Of a stretch of DNA of 64,000 nucleotides, positions 45,056 to 56,739 are shown in pieces (positions within the stretch are counted from its first letter, which is position 1; each line of letters begins with the position of its first letter). The DNA comes from Williamsia limnetica. Lineage in GTDB: Bacteria; Actinomycetota; Actinomycetes; Mycobacteriales; Mycobacteriaceae. The translations under genes and the position numbers were made by a program. The stretch lies in assembly GCF_003217475.1 (NCBI RefSeq), contig NZ_QJSP01000010.1, forward strand, positions 186,001 to 250,000, given 5' to 3'. A model generated the notes under the pieces. The model had not been told where the DNA came from. It saw only the letters and a list, made by a program, of their open reading frames with translations, and did no database searches.

Positions 45056-46647
45056 GACAGGTCGACCTGTTCGATCAGGGTGGCCTCGACAGCTTCACCG
45101 ATGGCCGTGACCACCGCGTCCGGGATCTGCTGGCTCACGCGCAGCAAGATCGTGGCGCCTTCGCCCTCGGCGTCCTGCGACAATCCCGCCGCCTGGATGT
45201 CGATACCCGCGTTGCCGAGCAGGGTGCCGATCTTGCCGAGCGAGCCCGGCTGATCGCCGTACGAGACCACCAGGTTGAGACCTTCGGCACGCAGATCGAA
45301 GTTGCGGCTGTTGATGTTCACGATCTTCTGGACCTCGGCCGGTCCGGAGAGGGTGCCTGCCACGTTGAGGACTGTGCCGTCGCCGAATACGGCTCGCAGA
45401 TCGACGAGGTTGCGATGGTTCGGGCTCTCGGACGCGGTGGTCACCTCTGAGGTGACACCACGCTCGGCAGCCAGTGCCGGCGCGTTGACGAACGTGACCG
45501 GCTCTTCGATGACCGCTGAGAACAGACCTCGCAGCGCAGACAGACCCAGGACGTCGACACTCTTGACGGCGATCTCACCGCGGACGTCGACGGTGATGTT
45601 GGCAGGCACCTGACCGGACAGCGCACCCACGAGGACACCGAGTTTGCGGACGAGTTCGAGCCACGGCGCGACCTCGTCGTCCACGGTGCCGCCGGTGATG
45701 TTCACAGCGTCGGGGACGAAATGCCCCGCCAGCGCCAGCCGCACACTCTTGGCGACGTCGGTGCCGGCGCGGTCCTGCGCCTCGGAAGTGGATGCACCCA
45801 GGTGCGGGGTCACCACGACCTGCGGGAGCTCGAACAACGGCGAATCGGTGCACGGCTCGGTCGCGTAGACGTCGAGGCCTGCGCCGAATACGTGTCCGGA
45901 GTTGATTGCGTCGGCGAGGGCCTGCTCGTCGATCAGCCCGCCGCGCGCAGCGTTGACGACGATGACGCCCTTCTTGGTGCGAGCCAGTTCGTCGGCGCCG
46001 ATCAGCCCGAGCGTCTCAGGGGTCTTGGGCAGGTGCACCGAGAACATGTCGGCGCGCTCGAGGAGTTCGTCGAGGGTGACCAGCTCGATGCCGAGCTGCG
46101 CCGCGCGCGCCGGGGACACGTAGGGGTCGTAGGCGATGATGTTGGTCTCGAAGGCGGCCAGACGCTGCGCGAACAGCTGGCCGATACGTCCGAGGCCGAC
46201 GACGCCGACGGTCTTGCCGAAGATCTCCACACCGTTGAACTTCGAACGCTTCCAGGTGTGCTCGCGCAAGGTGGCGTCGGCGGCAGGAATCTGACGCGCC
46301 GCGGACAGCAGCAGACTCACCGCGTGCTCGGCGGCGGTGTGGATGTTGGACGTCGGGGCGTTGACCACCATGACGCCGCGCTCGGTCGCGGCCGGCACAT
46401 CGACGTTGTCGAGACCGACACCCGCTCGGGCGACGATCTTGAGGTTCGGGCCGGCGGCGAGGACTTCCTCGTCGACCTGCGTTGCCGAGCGCACCAGGAT
46501 GGCGTCGGCGTCCTTCACTGCCTCGAGCAATTTCGGACGATCAGGCCCGTCGACCCAACGCACCTCGACATCCTCACCGAGGGCGGCAACGGTGGACTGT
46601 GCCAGTTTGTCGGCGATCAAGACGATTGGGCGGCCGGTGGGGCTCAC
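45052..46647 (-). CDS. serA: D-3-phosphoglycerate dehydrogenase
   Basis: SerA oxidises 3-phosphoglycerate at the first step of serine synthesis. The protein (531 residues from GTG 46647) is the long type I form: catalytic/NAD domains with [20 protein letters not shown] and [17 protein letters not shown], then an intervening ASB domain and a C-terminal ACT domain ([20 protein letters not shown]) that binds serine for feedback control in M. tuberculosis SerA1. The GTG was chosen because of the GGAGAAATC site upstream. Coupled to leuB by a 4-nt overlap. Confidence 0.96.
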   Translation of the reverse strand: MSPTGRPIVLIADKLAQSTVAALGEDVEVRWVDGPDRPKLLEAVKDADAILVRSATQVDEEVLAAGPNLKIVARAGVGLDNVDVPAATERGVMVVNAPTSNIHTAAEHAVSLLLSAARQIPAADATLREHTWKRSKFNGVEIFGKTVGVVGLGRIGQLFAQRLAAFETNIIAYDPYVSPARAAQLGIELVTLDELLERADMFSVHLPKTPETLGLIGADELARTKKGVIVVNAARGGLIDEQALADAINSGHVFGAGLDVYATEPCTDSPLFELPQVVVTPHLGASTSEAQDRAGTDVAKSVRLALAGHFVPDAVNITGGTVDDEVAPWLELVRKLGVLVGALSGQVPANITVDVRGEIAVKSVDVLGLSALRGLFSAVIEEPVTFVNAPALAAERGVTSEVTTASESPNHRNLVDLRAVFGDGTVLNVAGTLSGPAEVQKIVNINSRNFDLRAEGLNLVVSYGDQPGSLGKIGTLLGNAGIDIQAAGLSQDAEGEGATILLRVSQQIPDAVVTAIGEAVEATLIEQVDLS

Positions 46648-46942
46648 GGTGATTTCTCCTGGGGTTCGGGCAACGAACGACGCTGTACGCCGGTCGCAGA
46701 ACAGTGGCAACTCCAGCGATCAGCTTAGAGGTCGCGCCCAGCGCCGTTGCCCCGGGTCTATTCGCCACCCATGCGGGCGGACCTGCGCGAATAAGCATCG
46801 CTCATCCTTCCGACGATCAATATGCTGCCTGTGACTTGCGTTACGGTTATATTGCATCCGGGCCGGGGAGAAGATACGCAGCGGCGCGCGGTCGAGGTCG
46901 CTGCCTATCGCGAGGAGCCCGTACACCACGATTGGGGACCCA

Positions 46943-47605
46943 ATGCTCAGAAAACTGCTCGCTCTGTGCGCGGCACTTGTGACTGCCGCGCTGCTGTTGA
47001 GCGGGGCGGGCACCGCGACCGCGGCTCCGTCGAAGGTGGCGCTGGGCGGAGGCTCGGGGATCCTCGTCCTCAAAGGTGGAAACAGCGCGTCGGCGTGCAC
47101 GCTGACGACCATCGGTTACGACAACAGGGGCGGGCTGTACGGCTTGACCGCAGCGCATTGCGGAGAAGGCGGACAGCGCGTGGTCGCCGAACAGCAACAG
47201 AACCGCGGCGTCATCGGACGCATCACCTTCTCCAACCACAAACTCGACTACGCGATTATCGCGTTCGATCAGGACAAGGTCGCGCCCACCCGCACGGTCG
47301 GGAGTGTGACCATCCGCGGCGTACAGACCACTCCCCCGAACTTCGGAACCATCGCCTGCAAGGAAGGCCGGACCACCGGCGGTACCTGCGGGGTCACCTG
47401 GTTCTCCAACGGCGTCGAGCACATCAGTCAGATCTGCGTCACCGAAGGTGACTCCGGAAGTCCGGTCGTCGTCGGCGACAGGTTGATCGGCATGGTCAAT
47501 GCCTACTACTTCGTCGGATGCATCGGTCCTGAGACCGGCACCAACATCAAACCGATCCTGGCGGACCTGCCCAGACGTGGCGTCGAAGGCTTTCGCGTCT
47601 ACTGA
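46943..47605 (+). CDS. Secreted S1-family serine protease
   Basis: This 220-residue chymotrypsin-fold protease has a clear signal peptide (MLRKLLALCAALVTAALLLS ... ATAAPS, cleavage near 28). The catalytic triad is His72 (LTAAHCG), Asp102 (HKLDYAII) and Ser171 (TEGDSGSPV). Cysteine pairs Cys52-Cys73, Cys139-Cys149 and Cys165-Cys193 are likely disulphides. There is little pro-region, unlike alpha-lytic-type proteases with long propeptides. Target unknown. It is divergent from serA across a 295-bp gap; a TATATT box lies about 90 bp upstream. Confidence 0.92.
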   Translation: MLRKLLALCAALVTAALLLSGAGTATAAPSKVALGGGSGILVLKGGNSASACTLTTIGYDNRGGLYGLTAAHCGEGGQRVVAEQQQNRGVIGRITFSNHKLDYAIIAFDQDKVAPTRTVGSVTIRGVQTTPPNFGTIACKEGRTTGGTCGVTWFSNGVEHISQICVTEGDSGSPVVVGDRLIGMVNAYYFVGCIGPETGTNIKPILADLPRRGVEGFRVY

Positions 47606-47721
47606 TTGGACTTGCCGCTCGTCCCGGCCCGATCGTGAGACTTCAGAACACGAGGGGTCACTGGGTTTCACGTCGGCTCAAACTCAAGTGGCGTGAAACT
47701 GGCACCGCCCGCGGGCGGCCC

Positions 47722-47887
47722 GCGTGGTCTGCGGCTTTGTTCCTCGTCTCACCAGCTGTGTTTTTTCGCTCCGCTTCGCTGGGCGGGGTGTGCGGCCCTT
47801 TCTCGCGTGGTCTGCGGCTTTGTCTTTCGTCTCACCAGCTGTGTTTTCTCGCTCCGCTTCGCTACGCGGGGTGTGCGGCCCTTTCTC
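47722..47887. repeat. 83-bp imperfect tandem repeat in a 435-bp gene-free gap
   Basis: Two adjacent 83-bp units (47722-47804 and 47805-47887) differ at only a handful of positions. A third copy starts at 47888 with GCGTG and then diverges. Each contains CTCACCAGCTGTGTTTT and TCGCTCCGCTTCGCT. The whole gap 47606-48040 between the protease gene and ilvC has no credible gene; upstream of the repeat is a small hairpin (GTTTCACG 47665-47672 with CGTGAAAC 47692-47699). Confidence 0.75.
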
Positions 47888-47984
47888 GCGTGCTCTTCCT
47901 CCGTCGACTCAGTCGCTGCGCTCCCTCGCTCCTCCGTCCAGAGCACGCGGGGCCGCACACGGGCGGTGTCAGTTCCAGACAAAC

Positions 47985-48012
47985 AAACCCCGGACCTCAT
48001 GGTCCGGGGTTT
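47985..48012 (-). terminator. Terminator after ilvC
   Basis: A perfect 12-bp stem (AAACCCCGGACC / GGTCCGGGGTTT) with a 4-nt loop lies 28 bp beyond the ilvC stop. On the minus strand it ends in GGGGTTTGTTTGTC, a good intrinsic terminator. Confidence 0.9.
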
Positions 48013-48040
48013 GAGTGGTCGAACTCAGTCCTGTTGCTTA

Positions 48041-49624
<1,584 letters not shown>

Positions 49625-49628
<4 letters not shown>

Positions 49629-51643
49629 TGCTGCTCGCCTTTCTCGTCGGACTCGCGCTGCGAACCGACCGCTTCGACCCCGCGGACATTGCCCGCGGTG
49701 GCCTGGGGATCCTCACCGGACTCGGTGGACGCTTCGGCATCGTCGTCGAACAACGGCCGAATGCCACGGGCAGCCATGATCTCGTCGTTGCCGGTGCCGG
49801 CAGCGACCATCGGCCACACCTGTGCGTCGGCACCGACGACGAAGTCGATCACGACCGGGCGGTCGTTGATGGCACGCGCCTCGGCGAGCACGGCATCGAC
49901 GTCTTCTTCGCGCTCACAACGCAATCCGACACATCCGAGCGCTTCGGCCAGCTTCAGGAAATCCGGGATGCGCACCGACGTCTCGGTGTTGTGGGTCGAC
50001 AGATTCGTGTTGGAGTACCGCTCTTCGTAGAAGAGTGTCTGCCACTGCCGGACCATGCCCAGGTTGCCGTTGTTGATGACAGCGACCTTGATGGGGATGC
50101 CTTCGATGGCGCAGGTGGCCAGTTCCTGATTGGTCATCTGGAAGCAGCCGTCGCCATCGATGGCCCACACCTCGGTGTCGGGCATGCCCTGCTTGGCGCC
50201 CATGGCGGCGGGCACCGCGTAACCCATGGTGCCCAGTCCACCCGAGTTGAGCCAGGTTCGTGGCTTCTCGTAGGAGATGAACTGCGCCGCCCACATCTGG
50301 TGCTGTCCGACACCGGAACAGTAGATCGCGTCGGGTCCGGCAGCCTTGCCGATCGCCGAGATGACGAACTCCGGCGACATCGAACCGTCGGCCGGACGGT
50401 CGTAGCTCAGCGGGTATGTGCGCCGGATCCCATCGAGGTACGACCACCAGGTACTCAGGTCGGGCGCGGCGGTCGTGGTGGCGCGCTCGTCGCGCACCGC
50501 CTCGACCAGTTCGGAGATCACCGCACCGCAATCACCCACGATGGGGACGTCGGCGTGGCGGTTCTTACCGATCTCGGCGGGATCGATGTCCGCGTGGATC
50601 ACCTTGGCGTCCGGTGCGAACGAGTCGAGCATGCCGGTGACGCGGTCATCGAAGCGGGCGCCGAGGGTGATCAGCAGATCGCTACGTTGCAGTGCGGCCA
50701 CCGCGGCGACGGTGCCGTGCATTCCTGGCATTCCCAGATGTTGCTTGTGGCTGTCCGGGAAAGCGCCGCGGGCCATGAGGGTGGTGACCACGGGGACGCC
50801 TGTCAGTTCTGCGAGTTCGAGCAGCTGCGCGGAGGCATTGGCCTTGATGACGCCGCCGCCCACGTACAGCACGGGTGAGGTGGCTGCCGCGATCAGCCGC
50901 GCCGCCTCACGCACCTGCTTGCCATGCGGCTTGGTGACCGGCCGGTAGCCGGGCAGGTCGAGTTGCGGTGGCCACGAGAACGTGGTCTGCGCCTGCAGCA
51001 CGTCCTTGGGGATGTCCACCAAAACCGCGCCGGGACGCCCGCTTTCGGCGATGTAGAACGCCTCGGCCATCACCTTGGCGATCTCGGCACCGTTGTTGAC
51101 GAGGAAGTTGTGTTTGGTCACCGGCATGGTGATGCCGGAGATGTCGGCCTCCTGGAAGGCATCGGTCCCGATGAGCGAACGACCCACCTGACCGGTGATC
51201 GCGACAATGGGCACCGAATCCATCTGGGCATCCGCGAGCGGGGTCACGAGGTTGGTGGCACCGGGACCCGAGGTGGCGATGCACACTCCGACGCGACCGG
51301 TTGCCTGCGCGTAGCCGGTGGCCGCGTGACCCGCGCCCTGCTCGTGGCGGACGAGGATGTGGCGGACCTGCTCGGAGTCGAGGAGTGGATCGTAGACCGG
51401 GAGCACAGCGCCGCCGGGAATGCCGAATACAGAGGTGACGCCGAGCTCTTCGAGGGCGCGCACTACCGCCTTCGCGCCGCTGACACGTTCCGGCGCTACG
51501 GTGCGACGGTTTGCGGCCGCGGCCGCCGTTACTGGCGAGCCGTTCCCCGACTGGCGCCGCGGTGCTGCGGGCCCTTTGGCCTGCTGCGATCCCGGACCGC
51601 CTGGGTGCGACCCCGGCTGGGTGCGTGCTGCTGGTGCGCTCAC
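49625..51643 (-). CDS. ilvB: Acetolactate synthase large (catalytic) subunit
   Basis: IlvB condenses pyruvate with pyruvate or 2-ketobutyrate using thiamine diphosphate and FAD. The 672-residue protein has the N-terminal ThDP half ([40 protein letters not shown] with the catalytic Glu), the FAD-binding middle domain, and the ThDP-Mg motif [15 protein letters not shown]...NNGNLG. The first 50 residues are an Ala/Pro/Gln-rich extension, longer than in most homologues; a later start cannot be excluded. Its mRNA begins with an attenuator leader (51700-51815). First structural gene of ilvBNC. Confidence 0.97.
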
Positions 51644-51699
51644 TGCACTTCCCTCTGCTCTGACGACGCGGCGCGGGGCCGAGTACGTCGGTGGACAAC

Positions 51700-51732
51700 A
51701 AAAAACCCCCGACAGCAGGTGCTGTGCGAGGG
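51700..51732 (-). terminator. Attenuator terminator upstream of ilvB
   Basis: On the minus strand the RNA reads CCCTCG, one bulged C, ACAGCA, loop CC, TGCTGT, CGGGGG, then six T. It is a textbook intrinsic terminator placed between the leader peptide ORF and the ilvB start (about 57 nt before the start codon), so it must be regulated for ilvBNC to be expressed. Confidence 0.88.
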
Positions 51733-51770
51733 TGGCGCGTCGATGCTTTGTGAGTACTCGTTGTACTCGG

Positions 51771-51815
51771 TCAGGCGTTGACGCGCCGGCCGAGTACGAG
51801 AATCTGTTTTTGCAT
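51771..51815 (-). CDS. ilvBNC leader peptide
   Basis: This short ORF encodes 14 residues, [14 protein letters not shown], with Ile, Leu, Val and Leu codons in a row, the end products of the pathway. The stop is followed by an array of alternative hairpins and an intrinsic terminator. GTACTCGG, which overlaps the Val-Leu-Gly codons, can pair with CCGAGTAC just after the stop, so a ribosome stalled at ILV codons would free the latter. The probable promoter places the transcript start only a few bases upstream of the ATG, so translation is probably leaderless or nearly so. Corynebacterium ilvBNC has a comparable leader. Confidence 0.85.
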   Translation of the reverse strand: MQKQILVLGRRVNA

Positions 51816-51826
51816 CACAATGAGCC

Positions 51827-51856
51827 AGGCTAGGGCTGTGTGCTGCGATGAGTCAA
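51827..51856 (-). promoter_or_regulatory. Probable ilvBNC promoter
   Basis: On the minus strand TTGACT (51856-51851) and TAGCCT (51832-51827) are spaced by 18 nt, giving a start near 51820, about 5 nt before the leader ATG at 51815. A TCCCA-N5-TGGGA palindrome lies further upstream (51873-51887) in the gap shared with the divergent PH-domain gene. Confidence 0.6.
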
Positions 51857-51916
51857 ACTTGACCACCTCGCATCCCACATGATGGGACACACCGCGCGGG
51901 ATGAAACAATGGGGCC

Positions 51917-52465
51917 GTGTCTGAGCCCCAAGTCATCGAGTTGCCCGCGGAGTTCCGCATTCACCCGATCGCGTACTTCGCCGTCTTCATGATGGGTGTT
52001 TCCGCGCTTGTCCTGGCCGGTGTGTCGCTGCCCTACCTCGGGTGGACGCTGGCTCTACCGATCGTGGTGGCCGTCTGGGTGCGGCGACTGCGGACCATCG
52101 TGACCGAGGACGGCGTGACGTCGGTGACCCTGCGTGGGCGCAGGTCGGCGACGTGGGAGCAGATCTCCGGATTGCAGTTCCCACGGTGGGGTGCGGTCCG
52201 TGCTGTGCTCGACGACAAATCACATCTCATCCTGCCCGCCATCAGCTTCCGCGACCTACCGCGTCTGTCGGCCGCGAGCCGGGGACGCATTCCCGACCCG
52301 TACGCCATCGACAGTCCGGACGCCGAGCGCATCGACGTCGACAGCACCGGCTCAGCGGCGGCGCCGAAGAAGGCGGCCGAAGAAACCGGGGCGACGGCAA
52401 CCACCGAGTCCGCAGCGGACGCCTCTGATCCGGCCGACAAGGGCGACAGCAAGACCTCGGAGTAG
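51917..52465 (+). CDS. Membrane protein with PH-like domain (Cfp6-type)
   Basis: This 182-residue protein has two closely spaced membrane segments (about 16-60: IAYFAVFMMGVSALVLAGVS, LALPIVVAVWV), a short bacterial PH-like (DUF2581/bPH) domain (about 60-120: RTIVTEDGVTSVTLRGRRSA, WEQISGLQFPRWG) and an Ala/Glu/Asp-rich disordered tail. It resembles the low-molecular-weight antigen 6 (Cfp6, Rv3004) in position and layout. Function unknown. The GTG start at 51917 gives MSEPQVIELP. It is divergent from ilvB. Confidence 0.83.
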   Translation: MSEPQVIELPAEFRIHPIAYFAVFMMGVSALVLAGVSLPYLGWTLALPIVVAVWVRRLRTIVTEDGVTSVTLRGRRSATWEQISGLQFPRWGAVRAVLDDKSHLILPAISFRDLPRLSAASRGRIPDPYAIDSPDAERIDVDSTGSAAAPKKAAEETGATATTESAADASDPADKGDSKTSE

Positions 52466-52539
52466 CCTGACTTGCGCAAGTTCTCCCCCTCCCAGCCCTG
52501 AGGCGGAGTCGACCCGAGCCAGTCGAGGAACGAACAGCC

Positions 52540-54387
52540 ATGCCGCAGTTGAGGTCACGCACAACCACCGTCGGTCGTAACGCAGCCGGAGCGCGTTCGC
52601 TCTGGCGCGCCACCGGCATGACCGACGACGACTTCGGCAAACCGATTGTGGCGATAGCGAACTCGTACACCCAGTTCGTTCCCGGACACGTCCACCTCAA
52701 GGACGTCGGGGAGATCGTCGCCGACGCGGTCCGTGCTGCCGGTGGTGTGCCCCGCGAGTTCCACACCATCGCCGTCGATGACGGAATAGCGATGGGCCAC
52801 GACGGGATGCTCTACTCGCTGCCGAGCCGCGAGATCATCGCCGATTCCGTCGAGTACATGGTGAATGCGCACACCGCGGACGCCCTGGTCTGTATCTCGA
52901 ACTGCGACAAGATCACCCCCGGCATGCTCAACGCCGCGATGCGACTCAACGTCCCCACCGTGTTCGTCTCCGGCGGACCCATGGAGGCAGGCAAGGCCGT
53001 GGTCGTCGACGGCACCGTGCATCCGTCGTCGGATCTGATCACCTCGATCTCCGCCTCGGCCAACGACGCCGTCGACGAGGCGGCACTCCGAGAGGTCGAA
53101 CTCGCGGCGTGCCCCACCTGCGGATCATGCTCGGGCATGTTCACCGCCAACTCGATGAACTGCCTGACCGAAGCGCTCGGTCTGGCGTTGCCGGGCAACG
53201 GGTCCACACTGGCCACACATGAAGCGCGACGCGGACTGTTCACCAAGGCAGGACAGGTGATCGTCGATGCGGCCCTGCGCTACTACCGCGACGACGACGA
53301 GTCCGTGCTTCCCCGGAACATCGCAACTCCCACCGCTTTCCGGAACGCCATGGCGCTCGACGTCGCGATGGGCGGATCCACCAACACTGTGTTGCACGTG
53401 CTCGCCGCCGCACAGGAGGGCGAAGTCGAGGGCTTCGACCTCGGGGTCATCGACGACATCAGTCGCAAGGTGCCCTGCCTGTCGAAGGTCTCCCCCAACT
53501 CCGATTACCACATGGAGGACGTCCACCGGGCCGGCGGAATCGCCGCCATCCTCGGCGAACTGCGTCGCGCCGGACTCATCGACGACACCACCAGCACCGT
53601 CCACTCTCCGACCCTCGCGTCGTTTCTCGATGACTGGGACATCCGCAGTGGCACCGCCACCGACGAGGCGCTGGAGCTGTTCCACGCCGCTCCGGGAGGG
53701 GTGCGCACCACGACGCCGTTCTCGACCGAGAACCGCTGGGAATCCCTCGACACCGACGCCGCCGGTGGGTGCATCCGCGATCTCGAACACGCGTACACCG
53801 TCGAAGGTGGCCTCTGCGTTCTCAAGGGCAACCTTGCCGTCGACGGGGCAGTGCTGAAGACCGCCGGTATCGACGAGGACCTCTGGCACTTCCAAGGCCC
53901 CGCCCGCGTCGTGGAATCACAGGACGAGGCGGTGCAGGTGATCCTGAGCAAGACCATCAAGGCGGGCGAGGTCCTGGTCGTCCGCTACGAGGGACCGGCC
54001 GGCGGTCCCGGGATGCAGGAGATGCTGCATCCGACCGCGTTCATGAAGGGCACCGGTATGGGCAAGAAGTGTGCGCTCATCACCGACGGCCGGTTCTCCG
54101 GTGGCTCATCGGGACTCTCGGTCGGACACATCTCCCCCGAAGCCGCTGCAGGTGGGGTCATCGGACTGATCGAAGACGGCGACCAGATCCTGATCGACGT
54201 CAAGACTCGCAAGCTCGAAGTCCTCGTCGACGATGAGGTCCTCGCCGATCGCCGGGCAAAAATGGACGCCGCCGAACGACCGTGGCAGCCCAGGGAGCAC
54301 CGCGAACGTAAGGTCACCACCGCGTTGCGCGCCTACGCCAAGCTGGCCACCTCAGCGGACAAGGGCGCAGTTCGCCAGGTCGACTGA
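52540..54387 (+). CDS. ilvD: Dihydroxy-acid dehydratase
   Basis: IlvD dehydrates the dihydroxy acids made by IlvC to the keto acids of valine and isoleucine. The 615-residue protein starts [20 protein letters not shown]. Its cluster cysteines are in [12 protein letters not shown] and [11 protein letters not shown], with the conserved [12 protein letters not shown] and [20 protein letters not shown] blocks. Three cysteine sites of this kind point to the [2Fe-2S] or [4Fe-4S] cluster of the family. It lies near, but divergent from, ilvBNC and is followed by a 49-nt palindrome. Confidence 0.96.
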   Translation: MPQLRSRTTTVGRNAAGARSLWRATGMTDDDFGKPIVAIANSYTQFVPGHVHLKDVGEIVADAVRAAGGVPREFHTIAVDDGIAMGHDGMLYSLPSREIIADSVEYMVNAHTADALVCISNCDKITPGMLNAAMRLNVPTVFVSGGPMEAGKAVVVDGTVHPSSDLITSISASANDAVDEAALREVELAACPTCGSCSGMFTANSMNCLTEALGLALPGNGSTLATHEARRGLFTKAGQVIVDAALRYYRDDDESVLPRNIATPTAFRNAMALDVAMGGSTNTVLHVLAAAQEGEVEGFDLGVIDDISRKVPCLSKVSPNSDYHMEDVHRAGGIAAILGELRRAGLIDDTTSTVHSPTLASFLDDWDIRSGTATDEALELFHAAPGGVRTTTPFSTENRWESLDTDAAGGCIRDLEHAYTVEGGLCVLKGNLAVDGAVLKTAGIDEDLWHFQGPARVVESQDEAVQVILSKTIKAGEVLVVRYEGPAGGPGMQEMLHPTAFMKGTGMGKKCALITDGRFSGGSSGLSVGHISPEAAAGGVIGLIEDGDQILIDVKTRKLEVLVDDEVLADRRAKMDAAERPWQPREHRERKVTTALRAYAKLATSADKGAVRQVD

Positions 54388-54396
54388 CCCGATTGC

Positions 54397-54445
54397 GGTG
54401 GGTTCTGGCGACTGTTTCCGCAGGTCGCGGTCGCCAGAACCCACC
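54397..54445. repeat. 49-nt intergenic palindrome, copy 1
   Basis: A perfect 16-bp stem (GGTGGGTTCTGGCGAC with its complement) encloses a second small hairpin CCGC-AGGTC-GCGG. It lies in the 67-bp gap between convergent ilvD and the DoxX gene. The same outer arm, length and central CAGGT occur at 58266-58314. No T-run follows. Confidence 0.78.
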
Positions 54446-54454
54446 ATCATCGGG

Positions 54455-55495
54455 CTACTGGGTGGGGTTACCCGGCGATTCGAACGGGTTGGTGCCGTTG
54501 AAGAGGAACCAGATGGCGACCGGTGCCGCGATACCGACAATCAGCCATGCGACCGAACCGATGAACGGTCTGGTCGCCCAGCCGCGTCCGAAGTCGAGCG
54601 AGATGCGGCCCGGCCCGGTCAGGATGATCACCGCGGCAGCGAGACCGAGGAACAGTTCGTACTCGATACCGCCGCCGGTGAAGTCGGGGTCGGCGGCGAA
54701 GAACCAGACACCGCCGGCGAGAGTCGCCTTGTAGGCCGCGGCGACGGTCATCACGCCCAGCACCGCCGAGCCTGCGATCGGGGTCAGCAGGCCGAGCACC
54801 AGCATGAGTCCGCCGATGGTCTCCGACAGAGCGCCCAGGATCGCCAACGGCTTCGCGGCGTCGGAGCTGAACCCGATGTTGGTGTTCGCGGCGTTCAAGA
54901 GGTAGTCCTCGAACCCGCTGAGACGCGGACCATTCCACCAGCCGAACAGCTTCTGACTGCCGTGCGCCATCGCGATCAGTCCGACGCCGACGCGAAGTAG
55001 CAGCAACCCGAGATCGAGGGTGCCGCGGCGGGCGGGGACCTCTGTGACGAGCGGCTCGATGGGTTCGGGTTCAGCAGGCCCACGCAGCGCGAAATCGTCG
55101 TCATCGTCGTAGCGGGGCGGCGGTCCGTACTCGCGGTGGAAGTCGTCACGGTCCACGACGCCCGCCGGGATCCGGGTGGTGTGTGCCGACGGCGCACCCA
55201 CGACATCCGTGTCCTGATCGGCGACGTCATCGCGGACGACCTGCCCCGTTCCGGCAGAACCGGTCACCGGCCGCTTACGCAGCGTGGGGATCTGCTCGGT
55301 CTCCTCGAGGTCCTCGTCGAACCGAGCCGCTTCATCCTGGCCTGCCTTGTCCGAGCGGTACGGGGCGTACCCGTAGGCACCGGTGTCACCTTCGGCCGGG
55401 TACGGCTCGTTCGCCCGTGTCACGGGCAGTTCGATCTGTTCGGTGGGCTCGTCGTATGGGCTCGACCCTTGGCCGTCGGGATCTCGTTCGGTCAC
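54455..55495 (-). CDS. DoxX-family membrane protein with long acidic N-terminal region
   Basis: The protein of about 346 residues has a charged, probably disordered N-terminal half (1 to about 155; many Asp/Glu/Pro, for example RYDDDDDFALRGPAEPEPIE). The C-terminal DoxX domain has four to five membrane helices: LDLGLLLLRVGVGLIAMAHG, SQKLFGWWNGPRLSGFEDYL, ALSETIGGLMLVLGLLTPIA and LFLGLAAAVIILTGPG. DoxX proteins are linked to redox and thiol stress in mycobacteria. GTG 55495 is the first start in frame with a plausible N-terminus. M. tuberculosis Rv3005c is the likely counterpart. Confidence 0.85.
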   Translation of the reverse strand: MTERDPDGQGSSPYDEPTEQIELPVTRANEPYPAEGDTGAYGYAPYRSDKAGQDEAARFDEDLEETEQIPTLRKRPVTGSAGTGQVVRDDVADQDTDVVGAPSAHTTRIPAGVVDRDDFHREYGPPPRYDDDDDFALRGPAEPEPIEPLVTEVPARRGTLDLGLLLLRVGVGLIAMAHGSQKLFGWWNGPRLSGFEDYLLNAANTNIGFSSDAAKPLAILGALSETIGGLMLVLGLLTPIAGSAVLGVMTVAAAYKATLAGGVWFFAADPDFTGGGIEYELFLGLAAAVIILTGPGRISLDFGRGWATRPFIGSVAWLIVGIAAPVAIWFLFNGTNPFESPGNPTQ

Positions 55496-55595
55496 CCTAG
55501 TGACCTTAGAGGCATGTCGGTCGAACGCATCCTTGCCCTGGGCACGGCGCGCCCGATCGGAAGTTTCGCCACGCCCGATCAGTAGTGTGGACGCC

Positions 55596-56738
55596 ATGAC
55601 AACGCCCCACCGGTCTGCTATCGCGCGGATCGTGATCATGCTGGTGGCGGCCGCCGTGATGGTGACCGGATGTTCGGATGGATTCGCCGAACAAGACCGT
55701 AACCGGGAGGCCGGCGATTTTTCCACCAACGTCAATCCGCCGATGCAGCAGCCGGAACAGCCGCCGCCGAGCGCGCCCCCGACCGATCCCGGCGCACCGA
55801 CGGGGCCCTGTCCCGATCCGGATCCGACCGTGATCGCCACCTGTCTGGACGCAACCAGCGGTCTGATCGCCGCCAGTGCGGACGCCACGTCGACCGTGGT
55901 GGCCCAGCGCACGAGCGGCAAGATCGTGCGCACCAAACGCGGCGGGCCGACGGTCGACATCGCTTCTTTCGAGGTCGATGCCTCCGGCGACGGCGGACTC
56001 CTCGACTTCGCTCCGTCCCCCGACTATGCGCAGGACCAGTTGATGTACGCCTACATCACCACTCCCACGGACAACCGCGTGGTGCGGCTGGCACCAGGCG
56101 ACGTGCCGAAGCCGATCCTCACCGGGATCCCGAAGGGCGACACCGGCAACATGGGCACGATTCATTTCAAGAGCCCGGGCGAATTGCTGGTGGCCACCGG
56201 AGACGCCGGCGACCCCGGTGCCGCTGCTGATCCGGGCTCACTGGCCGGAAAACTGCTGTCGGTGACCGATCTGTCGTCGGGGGGCAACACTCCCCCGCGG
56301 GTGCTCACGAGCGGCCTCGGGCAGAACCCGGCGTTGTGTCCGGACGTGGTGACCGGCGCGCTCTATCTGAGTGACCGGGCTCCAGCGGAGGACCGCCTGC
56401 AGCTGATCAGCCCGACCGGAGTCGGACGCACCCTGTGGACCTGGCCGGACAAGCCGGAAACCGCAGGATGCGCAGCGGTGAACGGCGTGATCATGGTGTC
56501 GCAGACCAGGACTCAGCGACTGCAGGCCATCACCGCGCCGACCGAGGAGAAGCCGACGACCGCCGAGCCCATCACCGTCCTCGAACGGCGTTACGGCGCA
56601 CTCGGTCGCCTGACCGCCGTTCCCGCCGGCCTCTTCCAGGTCGGAACCGTCAACAAGCAGACCGGTACCGCGGGCCCCACCGACGATCGGGTCATCATCA
56701 TCCCGATGCCGCAGGGTGCCGCCGACACCAACGTCTGA
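55596..56738 (+). CDS. LppZ-like lipoprotein with sugar dehydrogenase-like beta-propeller
   Basis: The 380-residue protein has a lipoprotein signal (IVIMLVAAAVMVTGCSD; Cys26 is the lipidated residue), a Pro-rich linker (about 40-75) and a beta-propeller domain of the glucose/sorbosone dehydrogenase type (GLLDFAPSPDYAQDQLMYAY, GTIHFKSPGELLVATGDAGD). The catalytic residues of PQQ-dependent enzymes cannot be confirmed, and in LppZ (Rv3006) the fold seems not to act as a sugar dehydrogenase. It is probably anchored outside the membrane. Divergent from the DoxX gene; its stop is 1 nt from the convergent gatB stop. Confidence 0.87.
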   Translation: MTTPHRSAIARIVIMLVAAAVMVTGCSDGFAEQDRNREAGDFSTNVNPPMQQPEQPPPSAPPTDPGAPTGPCPDPDPTVIATCLDATSGLIAASADATSTVVAQRTSGKIVRTKRGGPTVDIASFEVDASGDGGLLDFAPSPDYAQDQLMYAYITTPTDNRVVRLAPGDVPKPILTGIPKGDTGNMGTIHFKSPGELLVATGDAGDPGAAADPGSLAGKLLSVTDLSSGGNTPPRVLTSGLGQNPALCPDVVTGALYLSDRAPAEDRLQLISPTGVGRTLWTWPDKPETAGCAAVNGVIMVSQTRTQRLQAITAPTEEKPTTAEPITVLERRYGALGRLTAVPAGLFQVGTVNKQTGTAGPTDDRVIIIPMPQGAADTNV

Positions 56739-56739
56739 C

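Noticed and set aside
47722-47930. Possible CRISPR or transposon end
   Set aside because: Units are contiguous tandem copies without unique spacers; there is no transposase and no terminal inverted repeat.
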